Source of the DNA: Flammeovirgaceae bacterium SG7u.111
GTDB lineage: Bacteria > Bacteroidota > Bacteroidia > Cytophagales > Flammeovirgaceae
Assembly: GCA_034044135.1 (NCBI GenBank)
Contig: CP139021.1
Coordinates: 3,549,635-3,613,634, forward strand
DNA: 64,000 nucleotides
Direction of reading: 5' to 3'
Made by a program: the position numbers and the translations under genes. Shown in pieces: positions 53,276-63,500 of this stretch. The notes under the pieces were generated by a model that had not been told where the DNA came from, did no database searches, and saw only the letters and a program-made list of their open reading frames with translations. Numbering within the stretch: position 1 is the stretch's first letter; each line of letters starts with the position of its first letter.

Positions 53276-54763
53276 TCACTCTCCATACACTCCCGTATAC
53301 CCTTTTTCTAGCAATGGCATTAATTCAGCTTCTACTTCAGGATGCATTTCAATCACGTTTTCAGTCCCATTTGGGTCGTTTAATTGGTCAAACAACTCCA
53401 ATACTGGTTTTTCTTTACGGTAATATTTATTTAGCCTGTATTGAGCCGTTCTGAGGGAAAGTCCTCCTTTATAATAGCTATAAGCAGCTTCTTCCCAGTT
53501 TTCGGAAGCAGGGTTTTCTATCAGCGGGAGCAAGCTTCTTCCTTTGGTTTCATAAGGCATCGGGATTGCGCACAATTCCATCAGCGTTGGGTAAATATCG
53601 ACAGTGCCTACTACTTTTTCTATTTGCTTCCCTCCTTTGTTCGGAACATGCATCATCAGCGTAGAATGAACTGCCCTGTCCATCAGTGTATGCTTGCCCC
53701 AAACCCTGTGGTCGCCGAGGTGCCAACCGTGGTCGCCCCAAACTACCACTATCGTATTTTCTGCCAAACCTAGGTCATCCAGTTCCTTCAAAACCTTTCC
53801 TATTTGAGCATCTATGTAACTTACACAAGCCGCATACGCATGTCCCAGTTTTCTGGAATACTCATCTGAAAGAGCCGAGTCCAATGTAGCTTTTTCTTCG
53901 CCCAATTTATAATTATTGAACTCGCCCATGGTTTGCAAACTGCTCCTATGGACATTTTTAGGGAGATAATTGTTAGGCGTAAGCGGAATGTCTTCTCGCT
54001 CGTACAAATCCCAGTATTTGGCAGGCGCAGTGAATGGTAAATGAGGTTTGAAAAAGCCTAGACCAAGGAAAAAAGGCTGCCCTTTTCCCTTCAATTCTTG
54101 TAACTTTCCAATGGCTTGCTGGGCAATGATACCATCTATATAGCCTTCATCCCCCACCTCGGCTTTTTCGTAGGGCTTCACCTGCCCTTTTAGTGTATTT
54201 CGGTTCGATCCATCGGCATAGCCAAAAAAGGAATTGTGCCCCGAGCCCCATTTCTTCGAATCCAGCAACATTTCATCCCAGCTATGCGGAAGCTCCCATT
54301 TATCGCTCACTGGCTCGGTATAGCCATACACCCGCCCGTCAGGATGATGGGTGATTTTACCGATCCCCACTGTATAATAGCCGTTTCTTCTTAACTGATG
54401 AATAAATGTCTCAGGCAATTCCCCTTCAGGCTTTCCTGTCAAGGCTTTTACCGAAGCACTGTTTTTAATATCATCCAGCGATTGTGGCAGCCTTCCAGTA
54501 AGCAAACTGTGGCGAGAAGCTCCGCAAGTGGGCACGGAGACAAAATGTTTTTTGAAAAGAATTCCCTTTTGGGCAAAGTTATCAAGGTTAGGAGAATGAA
54601 TGTAATCTTTGCCATAGCAACCCAACTCAGGGCGAAGATCGTCCACGCAGATGAAGAGTACATTTGGCTTTTGGGTATCGGCAACGTCTTCTTTTGAAGA
54701 ACAAGAAGAAAACAGGAGGAAAAAGCAAAAAAGCCCCCCATAAAAAAATACTGGGTACTTCAT
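53276..54763 (-). CDS. Formylglycine-dependent sulfatase (lipoprotein)
   Basis: 495 residues with lipoprotein signal ('LFCFFLLFSSCSSKED', lipobox FSSC). Type I sulfatase that removes sulfate esters from carbohydrates. Metal residues Asp41-Asp42 in 'NVLFICVDDLRPELG'; the Cys to be converted to formylglycine is Cys80 in the C-G-A-S-R motif ('PTCGASRHSLLTGR'). 'VVVWGDHGWHLGDHRVWGKH' near residue 340 supplies further metal and substrate residues. It resembles the iduronate-2-sulfatase-like group of marine Bacteroidota. A maturase (FGE or anSME) is not in the window. It lies 95 bp upstream of the BNR_4-GH105 gene and is probably co-transcribed. Confidence 0.92.
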   Translation of the reverse strand: MKYPVFFYGGLFCFFLLFSSCSSKEDVADTQKPNVLFICVDDLRPELGCYGKDYIHSPNLDNFAQKGILFKKHFVSVPTCGASRHSLLTGRLPQSLDDIKNSASVKALTGKPEGELPETFIHQLRRNGYYTVGIGKITHHPDGRVYGYTEPVSDKWELPHSWDEMLLDSKKWGSGHNSFFGYADGSNRNTLKGQVKPYEKAEVGDEGYIDGIIAQQAIGKLQELKGKGQPFFLGLGFFKPHLPFTAPAKYWDLYEREDIPLTPNNYLPKNVHRSSLQTMGEFNNYKLGEEKATLDSALSDEYSRKLGHAYAACVSYIDAQIGKVLKELDDLGLAENTIVVVWGDHGWHLGDHRVWGKHTLMDRAVHSTLMMHVPNKGGKQIEKVVGTVDIYPTLMELCAIPMPYETKGRSLLPLIENPASENWEEAAYSYYKGGLSLRTAQYRLNKYYRKEKPVLELFDQLNDPNGTENVIEMHPEVEAELMPLLEKGYTGVYGE

Positions 54764-54991
54764 TATTGATAGTTTTAAGTTCAGGTATTGGTGAGTTTTT
54801 GCGAAATTTAAAACATAAAGAGGACTTTTTGGAGGAATGGGAAGGGAAAGTCCTAGTTAGCAATAAAATTGCACGACCTTAGTCGATACTACGCATGAAA
54901 AGCTACACGAAGCAAGGAAAAAAGCACTCATCTTTTTCCTCAATTACCTATAGTTCATTAGCTTTATAAAAAACCACAACCAATTGCACAG

Positions 54992-56185
54992 ATGTACGAA
55001 CTCAAAAGACTAATAGAAGCCTACAAACAAATAGATTTTTCCAATAGAAAAGCAGCTCTTGCTACCGTAGTGAAATTATATGGATCCTCTTACCGTAGGC
55101 CAGGCGCCAGGATGCTGGTGACAGACGATGGGCATTGGACGGGAGCTATCAGCGGTGGCTGCCTCGAAGGTGATGCGCTAAGGAAAGCCAGAAAGGTGAT
55201 GAACGAGGGCAAGCCCGCTCTGGTCACGTACGATACTATGAGCGATGGCAGCACCGAAATGGGCATCGCCCTAGGCTGCAATGGCATCATAGATGTCCTC
55301 ATTGAGCCGCTGAACCCAAACAACACCGAAAACCCAATTCATATCTTAGAAAAAGCAATAAGTGACGATAGGCTCTCGGTAATTGGTACTGTTTACAAAT
55401 CGGATGAAGAAGACGTTTTTCCTGGAGAACGGTTGATGATTGACTACACAGGTAAGGAAATCTCTACTATAAAAGGGAAAAACTTGTACAACCTGCTCAC
55501 CTCCGATATTCATAAAGTGGTAGAAGATGGAAAATCAGTTTCCAAAATTTATGAGATTATCCAAGGGAAAACAGAGGTCTTTTTTGAGGCAATTTTGCCG
55601 GGGATCAGACTGGTGATTTTTGGAGGAGGCTACGACGCTGTTCCTATGTGCCAGCAAGGCGCTTCCCTCGGCTGGGATGTAACCGTCACCGACAACTGCA
55701 TTGCTCACCTCGCCCCCAAGCGCTTTCCTGCTGCCAAAGAAATTGTGGCCGCCGAATTTGATCAGTTCTTGGACAAAATCTCCATCAACCAATACACCGC
55801 CATCATCCTCATGAGCCACGACTACTACAAGGACTTGGCAGTACTGAAGCAAGTCCTCAAATCGGAAGCGAATTACATTGGAATTTTAGGACCGAAAAAG
55901 CGGGGAGAAAAAATGAAAGAAGACCTCTCCGCAGAAGGCATCACGCTCAGTGAATTCGATATAAAGAGAATCCATAACCCCATGGGGCTAGACATTGGCG
56001 CAGAAACGCCTGAGGAAATCGCCCTTTCTACCCTAGCCGAAATCCAAGCACATTTTAGCAACAGAAAAGGAAGCCAACTGAAGGAAAAAGATGGCTACAT
56101 CCACGAAAGAACCGAACGAGGGCTAGACCCAAAACTTTCGGGTAAGTTGAAACCGACTTCTTGTAGTTTGCCTAAGAAGGGATAG
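54992..56185 (+). CDS. XdhC/CoxI family protein
   Basis: 397 residues, cytoplasmic. N-terminal XdhC_CoxI domain ('GSSYRRPGARMLVTDDG', 'GAISGGCLEGDALRKA', 'GIALGCNGIIDVLIEP') and a C-terminal Rossmann XdhC_C domain ('RLVIFGGGYDAVPMCQQGAS', 'YIGILGPKKRGEKM'). XdhC proteins bind molybdenum cofactor and help insert it in sulfurated form into xanthine dehydrogenase-type enzymes. No molybdoenzyme or cofactor gene is visible nearby, so its partner lies elsewhere. Divergent from the sulfatase gene. Confidence 0.9.
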   Translation: MYELKRLIEAYKQIDFSNRKAALATVVKLYGSSYRRPGARMLVTDDGHWTGAISGGCLEGDALRKARKVMNEGKPALVTYDTMSDGSTEMGIALGCNGIIDVLIEPLNPNNTENPIHILEKAISDDRLSVIGTVYKSDEEDVFPGERLMIDYTGKEISTIKGKNLYNLLTSDIHKVVEDGKSVSKIYEIIQGKTEVFFEAILPGIRLVIFGGGYDAVPMCQQGASLGWDVTVTDNCIAHLAPKRFPAAKEIVAAEFDQFLDKISINQYTAIILMSHDYYKDLAVLKQVLKSEANYIGILGPKKRGEKMKEDLSAEGITLSEFDIKRIHNPMGLDIGAETPEEIALSTLAEIQAHFSNRKGSQLKEKDGYIHERTERGLDPKLSGKLKPTSCSLPKKG

Positions 56186-56365
56186 GAGGTTTGTTTTCGC
56201 AATACTTAATCTTTGGAGCGGATACTAGTAAAGCTTAAAACCTATACTTGATCAACAACGTTACCCCTCACCTCTCTCCAGCAATTTAAAAAATCAGCAC
56301 AACTTGATTTTGAGTGGTTTTTCCTGTAAACTCAAAGAAACAACCGCAACATAAACCGAATTTCC

Positions 56366-58366
56366 ATGGTCTCACCAAGCACTGCTATTGCCTTTAATCG
56401 AGAAGGGTATTCAGATGACGAGTTGAAAAAACTGTACCTAGCCCTGCTCAAACCAAGAACCATTGAAGAGAAAATGTTGATTTTGCTCAGGCAGGGGAAA
56501 ATCAGCAAATGGTTTTCGGGGATAGGGCAAGAAGCCGTTGCCGTTGGAGCTGCAATGGCAATGGAAAAAACTGATTTCATCCTCCCCTTGCACCGAAACC
56601 TTGGCGTTTTCACCACTCGTAACACCCCTTTGGAAAAGCTGTTTGCTCAGTTCCAAGGAAAGAAATCGGGTTTCACCAAAGGGCGTGACCGATCCTTCCA
56701 TTTCGGCAGTTTGCCACACCACATCGTTGGTATGATTTCCCACCTGGGCGCACAGCTTTCCGTAGCATGCGGTATAGCCTTGGCGGAAAAACTGGATGGA
56801 AACCAAGCCGTCACCCTCGCATTTTCAGGCGATGGGGCAACTTCGGAAGGGGAATTTCACGAAGCCATGAACCTTGCCGCCGTGTGGGATTTACCTATCA
56901 TCTTTGTAGTGGAAAACAATGGTTACGGCCTTTCTACCCCTTCTTCCCAGCAGTTTCGCTGCGAATATTTGTCCGACAAAGCAAAAGGCTACGGAATGGA
57001 ATCGGTTAAATTGGAAGGGAACAATATTTTAGAAATGTACGATGGTATAAAGAAGGCAAGGGAGTTCGTTGTAGGCAATTCGAAGCCTATTTTTGTGGAG
57101 GCAATGACATTTCGGATGAGGGGGCACGAGGAAGCTTCAGGGAACAAATACGTCCCCAAACTGCTTTTGGAAGAGTGGGCTACAAAGGACCCAATTATCA
57201 ATTTTGAGCAATTCCTACTGACTGAAAAAATCATCTCAAAAGAATTAATTGACTCATCAAAAGAGAAATTTAAATTGGAAATCAATAAGGCTTTGGAAGT
57301 AGTTTTTAAAGAATCCAAAGCTGAAAGCTGTCCCGAAGAAGAACTTGGAGAGGTATACGCCCCTTCTTCCTACAAAGAAATCCAACCCGAACTTTCTTCC
57401 ACCAAAACACTCCGGCTAATAGATGCTATAAGAGATGGGTTAGATCATTCTATGGAGCAATTCCCCGAGCTTGTGCTGATGGGGCAAGATATTGCAGATT
57501 ACGGAGGCGTGTTCAAAGCAACGGAAAGCTTGATGGAAAAATACGGAAGTACTCGCGTGCGAAATACACCGCTTTGCGAATCGGCTGTAGTTGGAGCAGC
57601 CTTGGGGCTTGCTATAAAGGGTAAAAAAGCGATGATGGAAATGCAGTTTGCCGACTTTGCCACTTGCGGATTCAATCAAATTATCAATAATTTGGCAAAA
57701 ATCCATTACCGCTGGGGGCAAGCCGCCGATGTAGTTGTCAGGATGCCAACGGGAGCTAGCATGGGGGCTGGTCCTTTCCATTCCCAATCCAACGAAGCTT
57801 GGTTTTTCCATACCCCAGGTCTTAAAGTGGTTTATCCTTCTACTCCATCAGCGGCCAAAGGCTTGCTATGCGCTTCTTTTTCCGACCCCAATCCTGTTTT
57901 GTTTTTCGAACACAAAACGCTTTACCGCTCCATAGAAGAGGAAGTTCCCGATGGATTTTACACTTCTGAAATAGGAAAAGCAAAAATAGCGATGAAGGGA
58001 ACTACATTGAGCATCATCACCTATGGTCTTGCTGTTCATTGGGCATTGGAATTAGCCGAAGAAGTTGGAGATGGGTTAATCGAGGTCATAGACTTGCAAA
58101 CATTATTACCTTGGGACAAAGAGACGGTAAAAGCTTCGGTAATGAAAACAAACAAGGTATTGGTGTGCAATGAAGACTGCCTTACGGGAAGTATTTCTGG
58201 GGAAATAGCAGCATGGATAGGAGAAAACTGTTTTGAATATCTAGACGCTCCCATAATGAGGGAAGGCAGCTTGGATACTCCCATTCCTTTTTCAACCAAA
58301 CTAGAGGATGAGTTTCTGCCTAAGCAGCGGATTCGAGAGAAGGTAAGAGCTTTATTGAATTATTAG
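56366..58366 (+). CDS. 2-oxoacid dehydrogenase E1, fused alpha and beta subunits
   Basis: 666 residues. Residues 1-325 are the E1-alpha with thiamine pyrophosphate motif GDG...N ('AFSGDGATSEGEFHEAMN' to 'FVVENNGYGLSTPS'). Residues about 345-666 are the E1-beta ('VLMGQDIADYGGVFKATE', 'MEMQFADFATCGFNQIIN', 'PNPVLFFEHKTLYRS'). This fused form is common in Bacteroidota and is annotated as branched-chain or pyruvate dehydrogenase E1. It decarboxylates 2-oxoacids and passes the acyl group to an E2 lipoyl enzyme, which is not in the window. Substrate (branched-chain oxoacids most likely) is inferred. 180 bp downstream of the XdhC-like gene. Confidence 0.93.
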   Translation: MVSPSTAIAFNREGYSDDELKKLYLALLKPRTIEEKMLILLRQGKISKWFSGIGQEAVAVGAAMAMEKTDFILPLHRNLGVFTTRNTPLEKLFAQFQGKKSGFTKGRDRSFHFGSLPHHIVGMISHLGAQLSVACGIALAEKLDGNQAVTLAFSGDGATSEGEFHEAMNLAAVWDLPIIFVVENNGYGLSTPSSQQFRCEYLSDKAKGYGMESVKLEGNNILEMYDGIKKAREFVVGNSKPIFVEAMTFRMRGHEEASGNKYVPKLLLEEWATKDPIINFEQFLLTEKIISKELIDSSKEKFKLEINKALEVVFKESKAESCPEEELGEVYAPSSYKEIQPELSSTKTLRLIDAIRDGLDHSMEQFPELVLMGQDIADYGGVFKATESLMEKYGSTRVRNTPLCESAVVGAALGLAIKGKKAMMEMQFADFATCGFNQIINNLAKIHYRWGQAADVVVRMPTGASMGAGPFHSQSNEAWFFHTPGLKVVYPSTPSAAKGLLCASFSDPNPVLFFEHKTLYRSIEEEVPDGFYTSEIGKAKIAMKGTTLSIITYGLAVHWALELAEEVGDGLIEVIDLQTLLPWDKETVKASVMKTNKVLVCNEDCLTGSISGEIAAWIGENCFEYLDAPIMREGSLDTPIPFSTKLEDEFLPKQRIREKVRALLNY

Positions 58367-58855
58367 GATAGCCCTAAAATAAAAACTACTTCCATTTATT
58401 AATGGAAGCAGTCCGAATAGAAGATAAATTTAACTGAAACTATAAAACTTTATACTTTGTGCCTGTTAACAGATAGTAGTTAGGCGAATGTTTTTATTAT
58501 GATTGAGAATTGAAGTTCTTTTCTATCATTTGTGTTTATTACTTAACTCAAATGTAAGGGGGAAACTATAAAATTCCTAGTTTACGTCCTTTGCCCAGTC
58601 CTTACCCCATGTGCATTTAACATGTAAAATTTATAGCTTTACATACACAAAAATGGGAAAATGGCAGAAAAACAACTTCAAATCATAGCCTATCGGGAAA
58701 TTCAAAAAAGACAATTATCAAAATAATTCAGTTTTAGGCGAGTTAAAACGCTCTCCAAACTATCACAGTCCTAATTTTACACCGTTTTAAGCAATTCTCT
58801 CACCCAAGTAAGGAATTCTAGCTTTTTCAACAAAAACATCCTCCAAAGTGGCGCT
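58367..58855. other. Intergenic region, no gene
   Basis: 489 bp of AT-rich DNA between convergent genes. An 8-bp stem (58389-58396/58401-58408, loop TATT) lies 22 bp after the E1 stop; without a T-run on the plus strand it is a weak terminator. Nothing else recognised. Confidence 0.45.
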
Positions 58856-59794
58856 CTATTTTGAGAGTAGCTGCAAATGAGCAAAGATATCCATGCAAAC
58901 AGCCACTCCTACATGTACAATGATCCCTCCAAACACGCTTCGGGAATAATAAGCGATTACCCCTAACACATAGCCGCCTACTATGGAGGCAAGCGTTTCG
59001 GGCATTGGTTTTCCAAAATGCAGGATGCAATACAACGTCACCATGAGCCAAACTGAAGCCCCGCCCATATATTTTTGCAACCTCATGACAATGAAGCCCC
59101 TAAAGAATAGCTCCAGACACACGAATTGGCAGATATAGAATAGTTCAAATATTAAAACTGAGCTCCAGTAGTTTGTCTGCGAAGCAAGAATAGGCACATC
59201 CGCAGGCTTGTAGAATGGATAAACTTTTTGAAAACCTGCTGAAAAAGAAGCTCCTGCCAAGAAAGGAAGAGAAATAAGCAAGAGGAAAATATAGGGCTTA
59301 GCATCAAACCCTTTCCTAGTTAATCCATAGAAGTTGTCAGGATATTTTTTTTTGTCTATGACCAGCCAATAGGAAATGGGGAGTAAAAAATATAGAAAAA
59401 CACTATTGGATGAGAAAATGAGTTTCCCAAAAAAAGCAGGAATAGTTGGGGCAAATGTGCGAATAAGTTCTGGTCGGTAAAGGCTAAGGCAATACCTCAA
59501 CACAAAAAGCACCGTAAGGATTAGCAAAGAATCAATCCAAAACCCTTTTTTCTTAAAGAAATTTTCCTGAGGCTTTTTGAACAGGTAATACAAGCCCGCT
59601 GCTGTGTAAAAAGGTACAGCATAAAGCAAAAATCCCCACAAATACCTATACTCAAGCCCCCAAAAGCGAACATTGGTACCTGTTGAATATTTCCAAAAAA
59701 TCAGCCCTCCCAACAAAACGAGCCAAGCTAGAAGGAAGCGTGGCTCGTAAAATTCTGAATGATGTTTTTTTAGACTCGAAATAATCTTTTTCAC
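58856..59794 (-). CDS. CPBP family intramembrane metalloprotease (Abi/CAAX)
   Basis: 312 residues with about eight hydrophobic segments. The CPBP core lies near the C-terminus: 'VCLELFFRGFIVMRL' (motif 1), 'TLYCILHFGKPMPE' (His), and 'GGIIVHVGVAVCMDIFAHL' (last motif His). The first of the two motif-1 glutamates is replaced by Leu; the second and the Arg are kept. CPBP enzymes process membrane or exported peptides. The ATG lies 8 bp after the stop of the upstream glycosyltransferase, so the two form an operon. A role linked to lipid-carrier sugar chemistry is possible but unproven. Confidence 0.82.
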   Translation of the reverse strand: MKKIISSLKKHHSEFYEPRFLLAWLVLLGGLIFWKYSTGTNVRFWGLEYRYLWGFLLYAVPFYTAAGLYYLFKKPQENFFKKKGFWIDSLLILTVLFVLRYCLSLYRPELIRTFAPTIPAFFGKLIFSSNSVFLYFLLPISYWLVIDKKKYPDNFYGLTRKGFDAKPYIFLLLISLPFLAGASFSAGFQKVYPFYKPADVPILASQTNYWSSVLIFELFYICQFVCLELFFRGFIVMRLQKYMGGASVWLMVTLYCILHFGKPMPETLASIVGGYVLGVIAYYSRSVFGGIIVHVGVAVCMDIFAHLQLLSK

Positions 59795-59802
59795 GTGAGT
59801 AT

Positions 59803-60534
59803 CTATCTATGGTAGGAGGAAAACAAACTCATCACTTTTAACTGGATCACTCCTAAAAAGGCTTCTTTGAATATTTTTGAAGACATTTTAGATGTCCCTT
59901 TAGTCCTATCGGTAAAGATGATAGGCACTTCTTTTATCTTAAAATCATATTTCCAAGTCTTAAATTTCATTTCGATCTGGAAAGCATACCCTACAAACTT
60001 GACCTTATCCAAATTGATCGTTTCCAACACTTTTCGGGTATAGCATTTGAAACCTGCCGTAGCATCGGCAACTGGCATTCCCGTGATAAACCTCACATAC
60101 ACACTAGCAAAATAAGACATCAACACTCGCTTCATGGACCAGTTGACCACATTGACACCTGTAGCGTATCGAGACCCGATCGCCATATCGAAACCTTCTT
60201 CGGCACATGCCGCATGGAGCTTTACCAAATCGTTTGGATTGTGGGAAAAATCCGCATCCATTTCGAAAATATAGTCAAAGCCATTTTCGAGGCAATACTT
60301 GAAACCGGCAATATAAGCCGTTCCTAATCCCGACTTTTCTTTCCTCTCCAACAAATGAACCCGTCCTTCAAACTCTTTTTGAAGTTTTTTCACCACATCT
60401 CCAGTTCCGTCTGGCGAATTGTCATCTACTATGAGAATATCTGCTTCTATTGGCAATGCCAACACCGTCTTCATTATAGCTTCAATATTTTCTATCTCAT
60501 TGTAGGTCGGTATAACAATAATTTTCTTGTCCAC
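59803..60534 (-). CDS. Polyprenol-phosphate mannosyltransferase (Dpm1-like GT2)
   Basis: 243 residues. GT2 family: 'IIVIPTYNEIENIEAIM', 'ILIVDDNSPDGTGDVV', the Asp-x-Asp metal site in 'IFEMDADFSHNP', and 'IGSRYATGVNVVNW'. There is no C-terminal membrane domain, so it is the soluble Dpm1 type. It moves a sugar, probably mannose, from a nucleotide donor to a polyprenyl phosphate at the inner membrane face. First gene of a two-gene unit with the CPBP protease. The smc stop lies 52 bp upstream on the same strand, so read-through is possible. Confidence 0.92.
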   Translation of the reverse strand: MDKKIIVIPTYNEIENIEAIMKTVLALPIEADILIVDDNSPDGTGDVVKKLQKEFEGRVHLLERKEKSGLGTAYIAGFKYCLENGFDYIFEMDADFSHNPNDLVKLHAACAEEGFDMAIGSRYATGVNVVNWSMKRVLMSYFASVYVRFITGMPVADATAGFKCYTRKVLETINLDKVKFVGYAFQIEMKFKTWKYDFKIKEVPIIFTDRTKGTSKMSSKIFKEAFLGVIQLKVMSLFSSYHR

Positions 60535-60586
60535 TTACGTATTAGTCTGTTTGAGCTCTTGCGAGCAGTCTATATTTATATATTAA

Positions 60587-63500
60587 TTATTGGTCTTCTA
60601 TTGTTTTCAAATCCACTGCTACCACAGTTGAAACCCCCTGTTCTACCATAGTGACGCCATAAATAACATCGGTGCTGGACATGGTTCTCTTGTTGTGGGT
60701 AACGACTATGAACTGTGAGTTCTTCGAAAACTCTTTGATGATATTATTGAACTTATCAATGTTCGCATCATCAAGCGGAGCATCCACTTCATCAAAGATA
60801 CAGAAAGGAGCTGGCTTGAGCAGATAAATTGAAAACAACAATGCCGTTGCTGTCAAGGTTTTTTCTCCACCAGACAACTGATTGATAGTCAATGGTTTTT
60901 TCCCCTTAGGTTGAGCAATGATTTCAATCTTTGAATTCAGAGGGTCGCTTTCGTCTACTAAAATTAAATCGCAGCTGTCTTCTTGGGTAAAAAGCGAACG
61001 AAAGACCCTTTTGAAATCCTCTCGAATCTGAAGAAAAGCAGCCATAAAATTCTCTTTGGCCACCGTATCTATTTCTGAAATAGTCTCCTCCAGTGAAGCA
61101 ATTGCCTTCTCCAAGTCTTCCTTTTGTTCCAATATAAAGTCATGGCGCTCTTTTATTTCGTTATAGGCTTCTATTGCCATATGGTTGATGGCACCCATCT
61201 TGTCCATCCGCTCCTTTATCTTGGTTACCTCTTCCCGTAGGTATTCTACCGTAAGCTCAATCACTTCCGTATTCTCCAGCATCTCTTCAAAGTCCAGGTC
61301 AAACTCCACCGAGATTCTTTCCTTCACAGACGACATCTCCATACGCGTGTTGCTAACCTTTTCCTTCAACTCCATCATAACAGCACCTATACTGTCTTTC
61401 TTTTGCCTAACCTCCCTCGTTTGCTTTTCAATCTCCGAGATGTTTCCACGAGAATTATAGTATTCTTTTTCTGCTTCATTTACCGCACCTTCTATCCCCT
61501 CTTTCTCAGCATACATTTCTATAAGCAGTTGCTCATTGTCCCCAGAAGACTCTTGCAAATGGCGGATTTCATCTTCTGTGTGTTTCAGCTCGCTTTTGTT
61601 GTTGTCAATTCGGGCATTTCCCCGTTCAAATGAAGTCTCCTTATATTCAATCTCTTTTTCGGTACTTTCTAACTTATTGCTCTGCTGGTGAAAGAGTATA
61701 TTTTGCTGGTTGAAAGCTGCCGATTTTTGGGCAAGCGCTTCATTTTCTTGCTCCAAATCATCTCTCAAATAATCGTATTGCTCTTTTAACTCTACCAATT
61801 CCTTTTCATCGTCTTCTAATTGCGGAGCTGTCTGATGCACACTGTCCGTTAGCTGGGCAATCTTTTCAGTGATAGCCTCCCTCCTGTTCTCCTTATCTTG
61901 CAATAGCGAGATAAATTGTTCCTTTCTCGTTTTCACTGTTGCATACTCTTGCCCCAAAAGGTTGATTTCTTCTTGCAGTGCAAGCATGTCTTCCCGTGGC
62001 AAATTTTCTTTGAGTGAAGCCAAATCATTTTGCCTTTCCTCAATGATTTTATCTAGCTCTCTGTTTTTCACCTGAAGCTCTTTTATCCGTAAAGCCAGTT
62101 TATCTATATTTTTTGCTCGCCCTATTTTTTTTCCTTCAAACAAGCCAACCGACCCCCCAGAAATGGTATATTTCTGCTTGATGATTTTTCCATTTTGGGT
62201 TATAAAAACCAACTCATCATCGGAAGGAAGGTGGTCTTGGTTCTCGGTAACCACGTAGACTTTTTCGAGAAGATAATAAGCGAGTGCTTTATACTTTTCA
62301 TCGTACTCTACAATGTCAAGTGCTGAAATAGCATCTTCAAATTGTTTTTGGCTAGAAGGCTTATAATGTTTGAATTCATCAAGCAGCAAAAAATTGCCTT
62401 TCCCTTTTGCCGCATCGCTGAGCATATTTACAGCCTCAAAAGCTTGTGCTTCATTTTCCAGTACATAATAATTGAGGTAAGGCTCTAGGTAATTTTCAAC
62501 CGCAACTCTGTATTTTTCATCACAGGTAATGATGTCGGAAAGTAAAGGTGCATTTTTACCCCACGGTGTATTTTTCTTTAAAAACTTGATAGCTTGCGGA
62601 TATCCTTCCAAGTTGTCGAGCATGGACTTGGTAAGGCTATATTCGTTTTGTTTGGCATCAAGCTCTCTCAAAGTCTTTGCTTGCTGCTGTTGAAGCGATT
62701 GCAAGGATGCCTCATTCGATTTGATTTGAGCATCAATTTCCGTTTGCTTTTGTTGCAACGATTGCAAGCGTTCTTTTTTAACTTTTAGCTGCCCTTCAAA
62801 TTCAGCGATTTTCGCATCAAAATCCTCAAGGTTAGCTGTGCTTTCCGTAGAATTTTCCGATTCCCGTTCAAGCTCCTGTTTCAAGGAATTGATCTGAACT
62901 TGGTTAATCTCCAAAGTTTTCTTTTGGTGGAAAACCGAAGCTTGCTTGCTTTGGATACGCACATCCAGCTCTTGGGAGGTTGTTTTCAAACTCGTTGTTT
63001 TTTGCTTTTGCTCCTCATATTCTTTCTTGAGTTGCTCCACCAAAAACTCCGTTTCCCTCAATATTTTTTCTAACTGCTCTTGCTCCCTCACCAAGCCTTC
63101 TAGGCTAAATTTAGCCCTATCACTACTTTTCACATCTTCGTCTAATTGGTTTTGAAGCTTGGTAGCCCGCTCAGTCAAAAACTTCAAGCGCTCGTTCTTT
63201 ATCTTTTTCTCGCTTTCAAACTGACGGATTTTATGAACATGCTCGTTCAACGTTTTCTGCCGGCTCGAAAGCAGTTTTTCTTTTTGGATTAAGGAAGCTT
63301 GCTCTTTTTCAATTTCAGCATCGAACTGAGCTAACTGACTTTCTATCTGATGCTGTCTATCTGTTTCAGCATTAATTCGCTGATTGAGACTTTCCAGCAA
63401 ATCAATTTGTGCACTTACCGATTTCTTTGCGAGCTGAAGGCTTAACCGGCGATATTCCTCCTTCATTTTCAAATATCGCTCAGCTTGCTTGGCTTGCCGC

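Noticed and set aside
58389-58408. Terminator after the E1 alpha/beta gene
   Set aside because: Short AT-rich stem with no T-run on the plus strand; kept only as a note in the intergenic entry.
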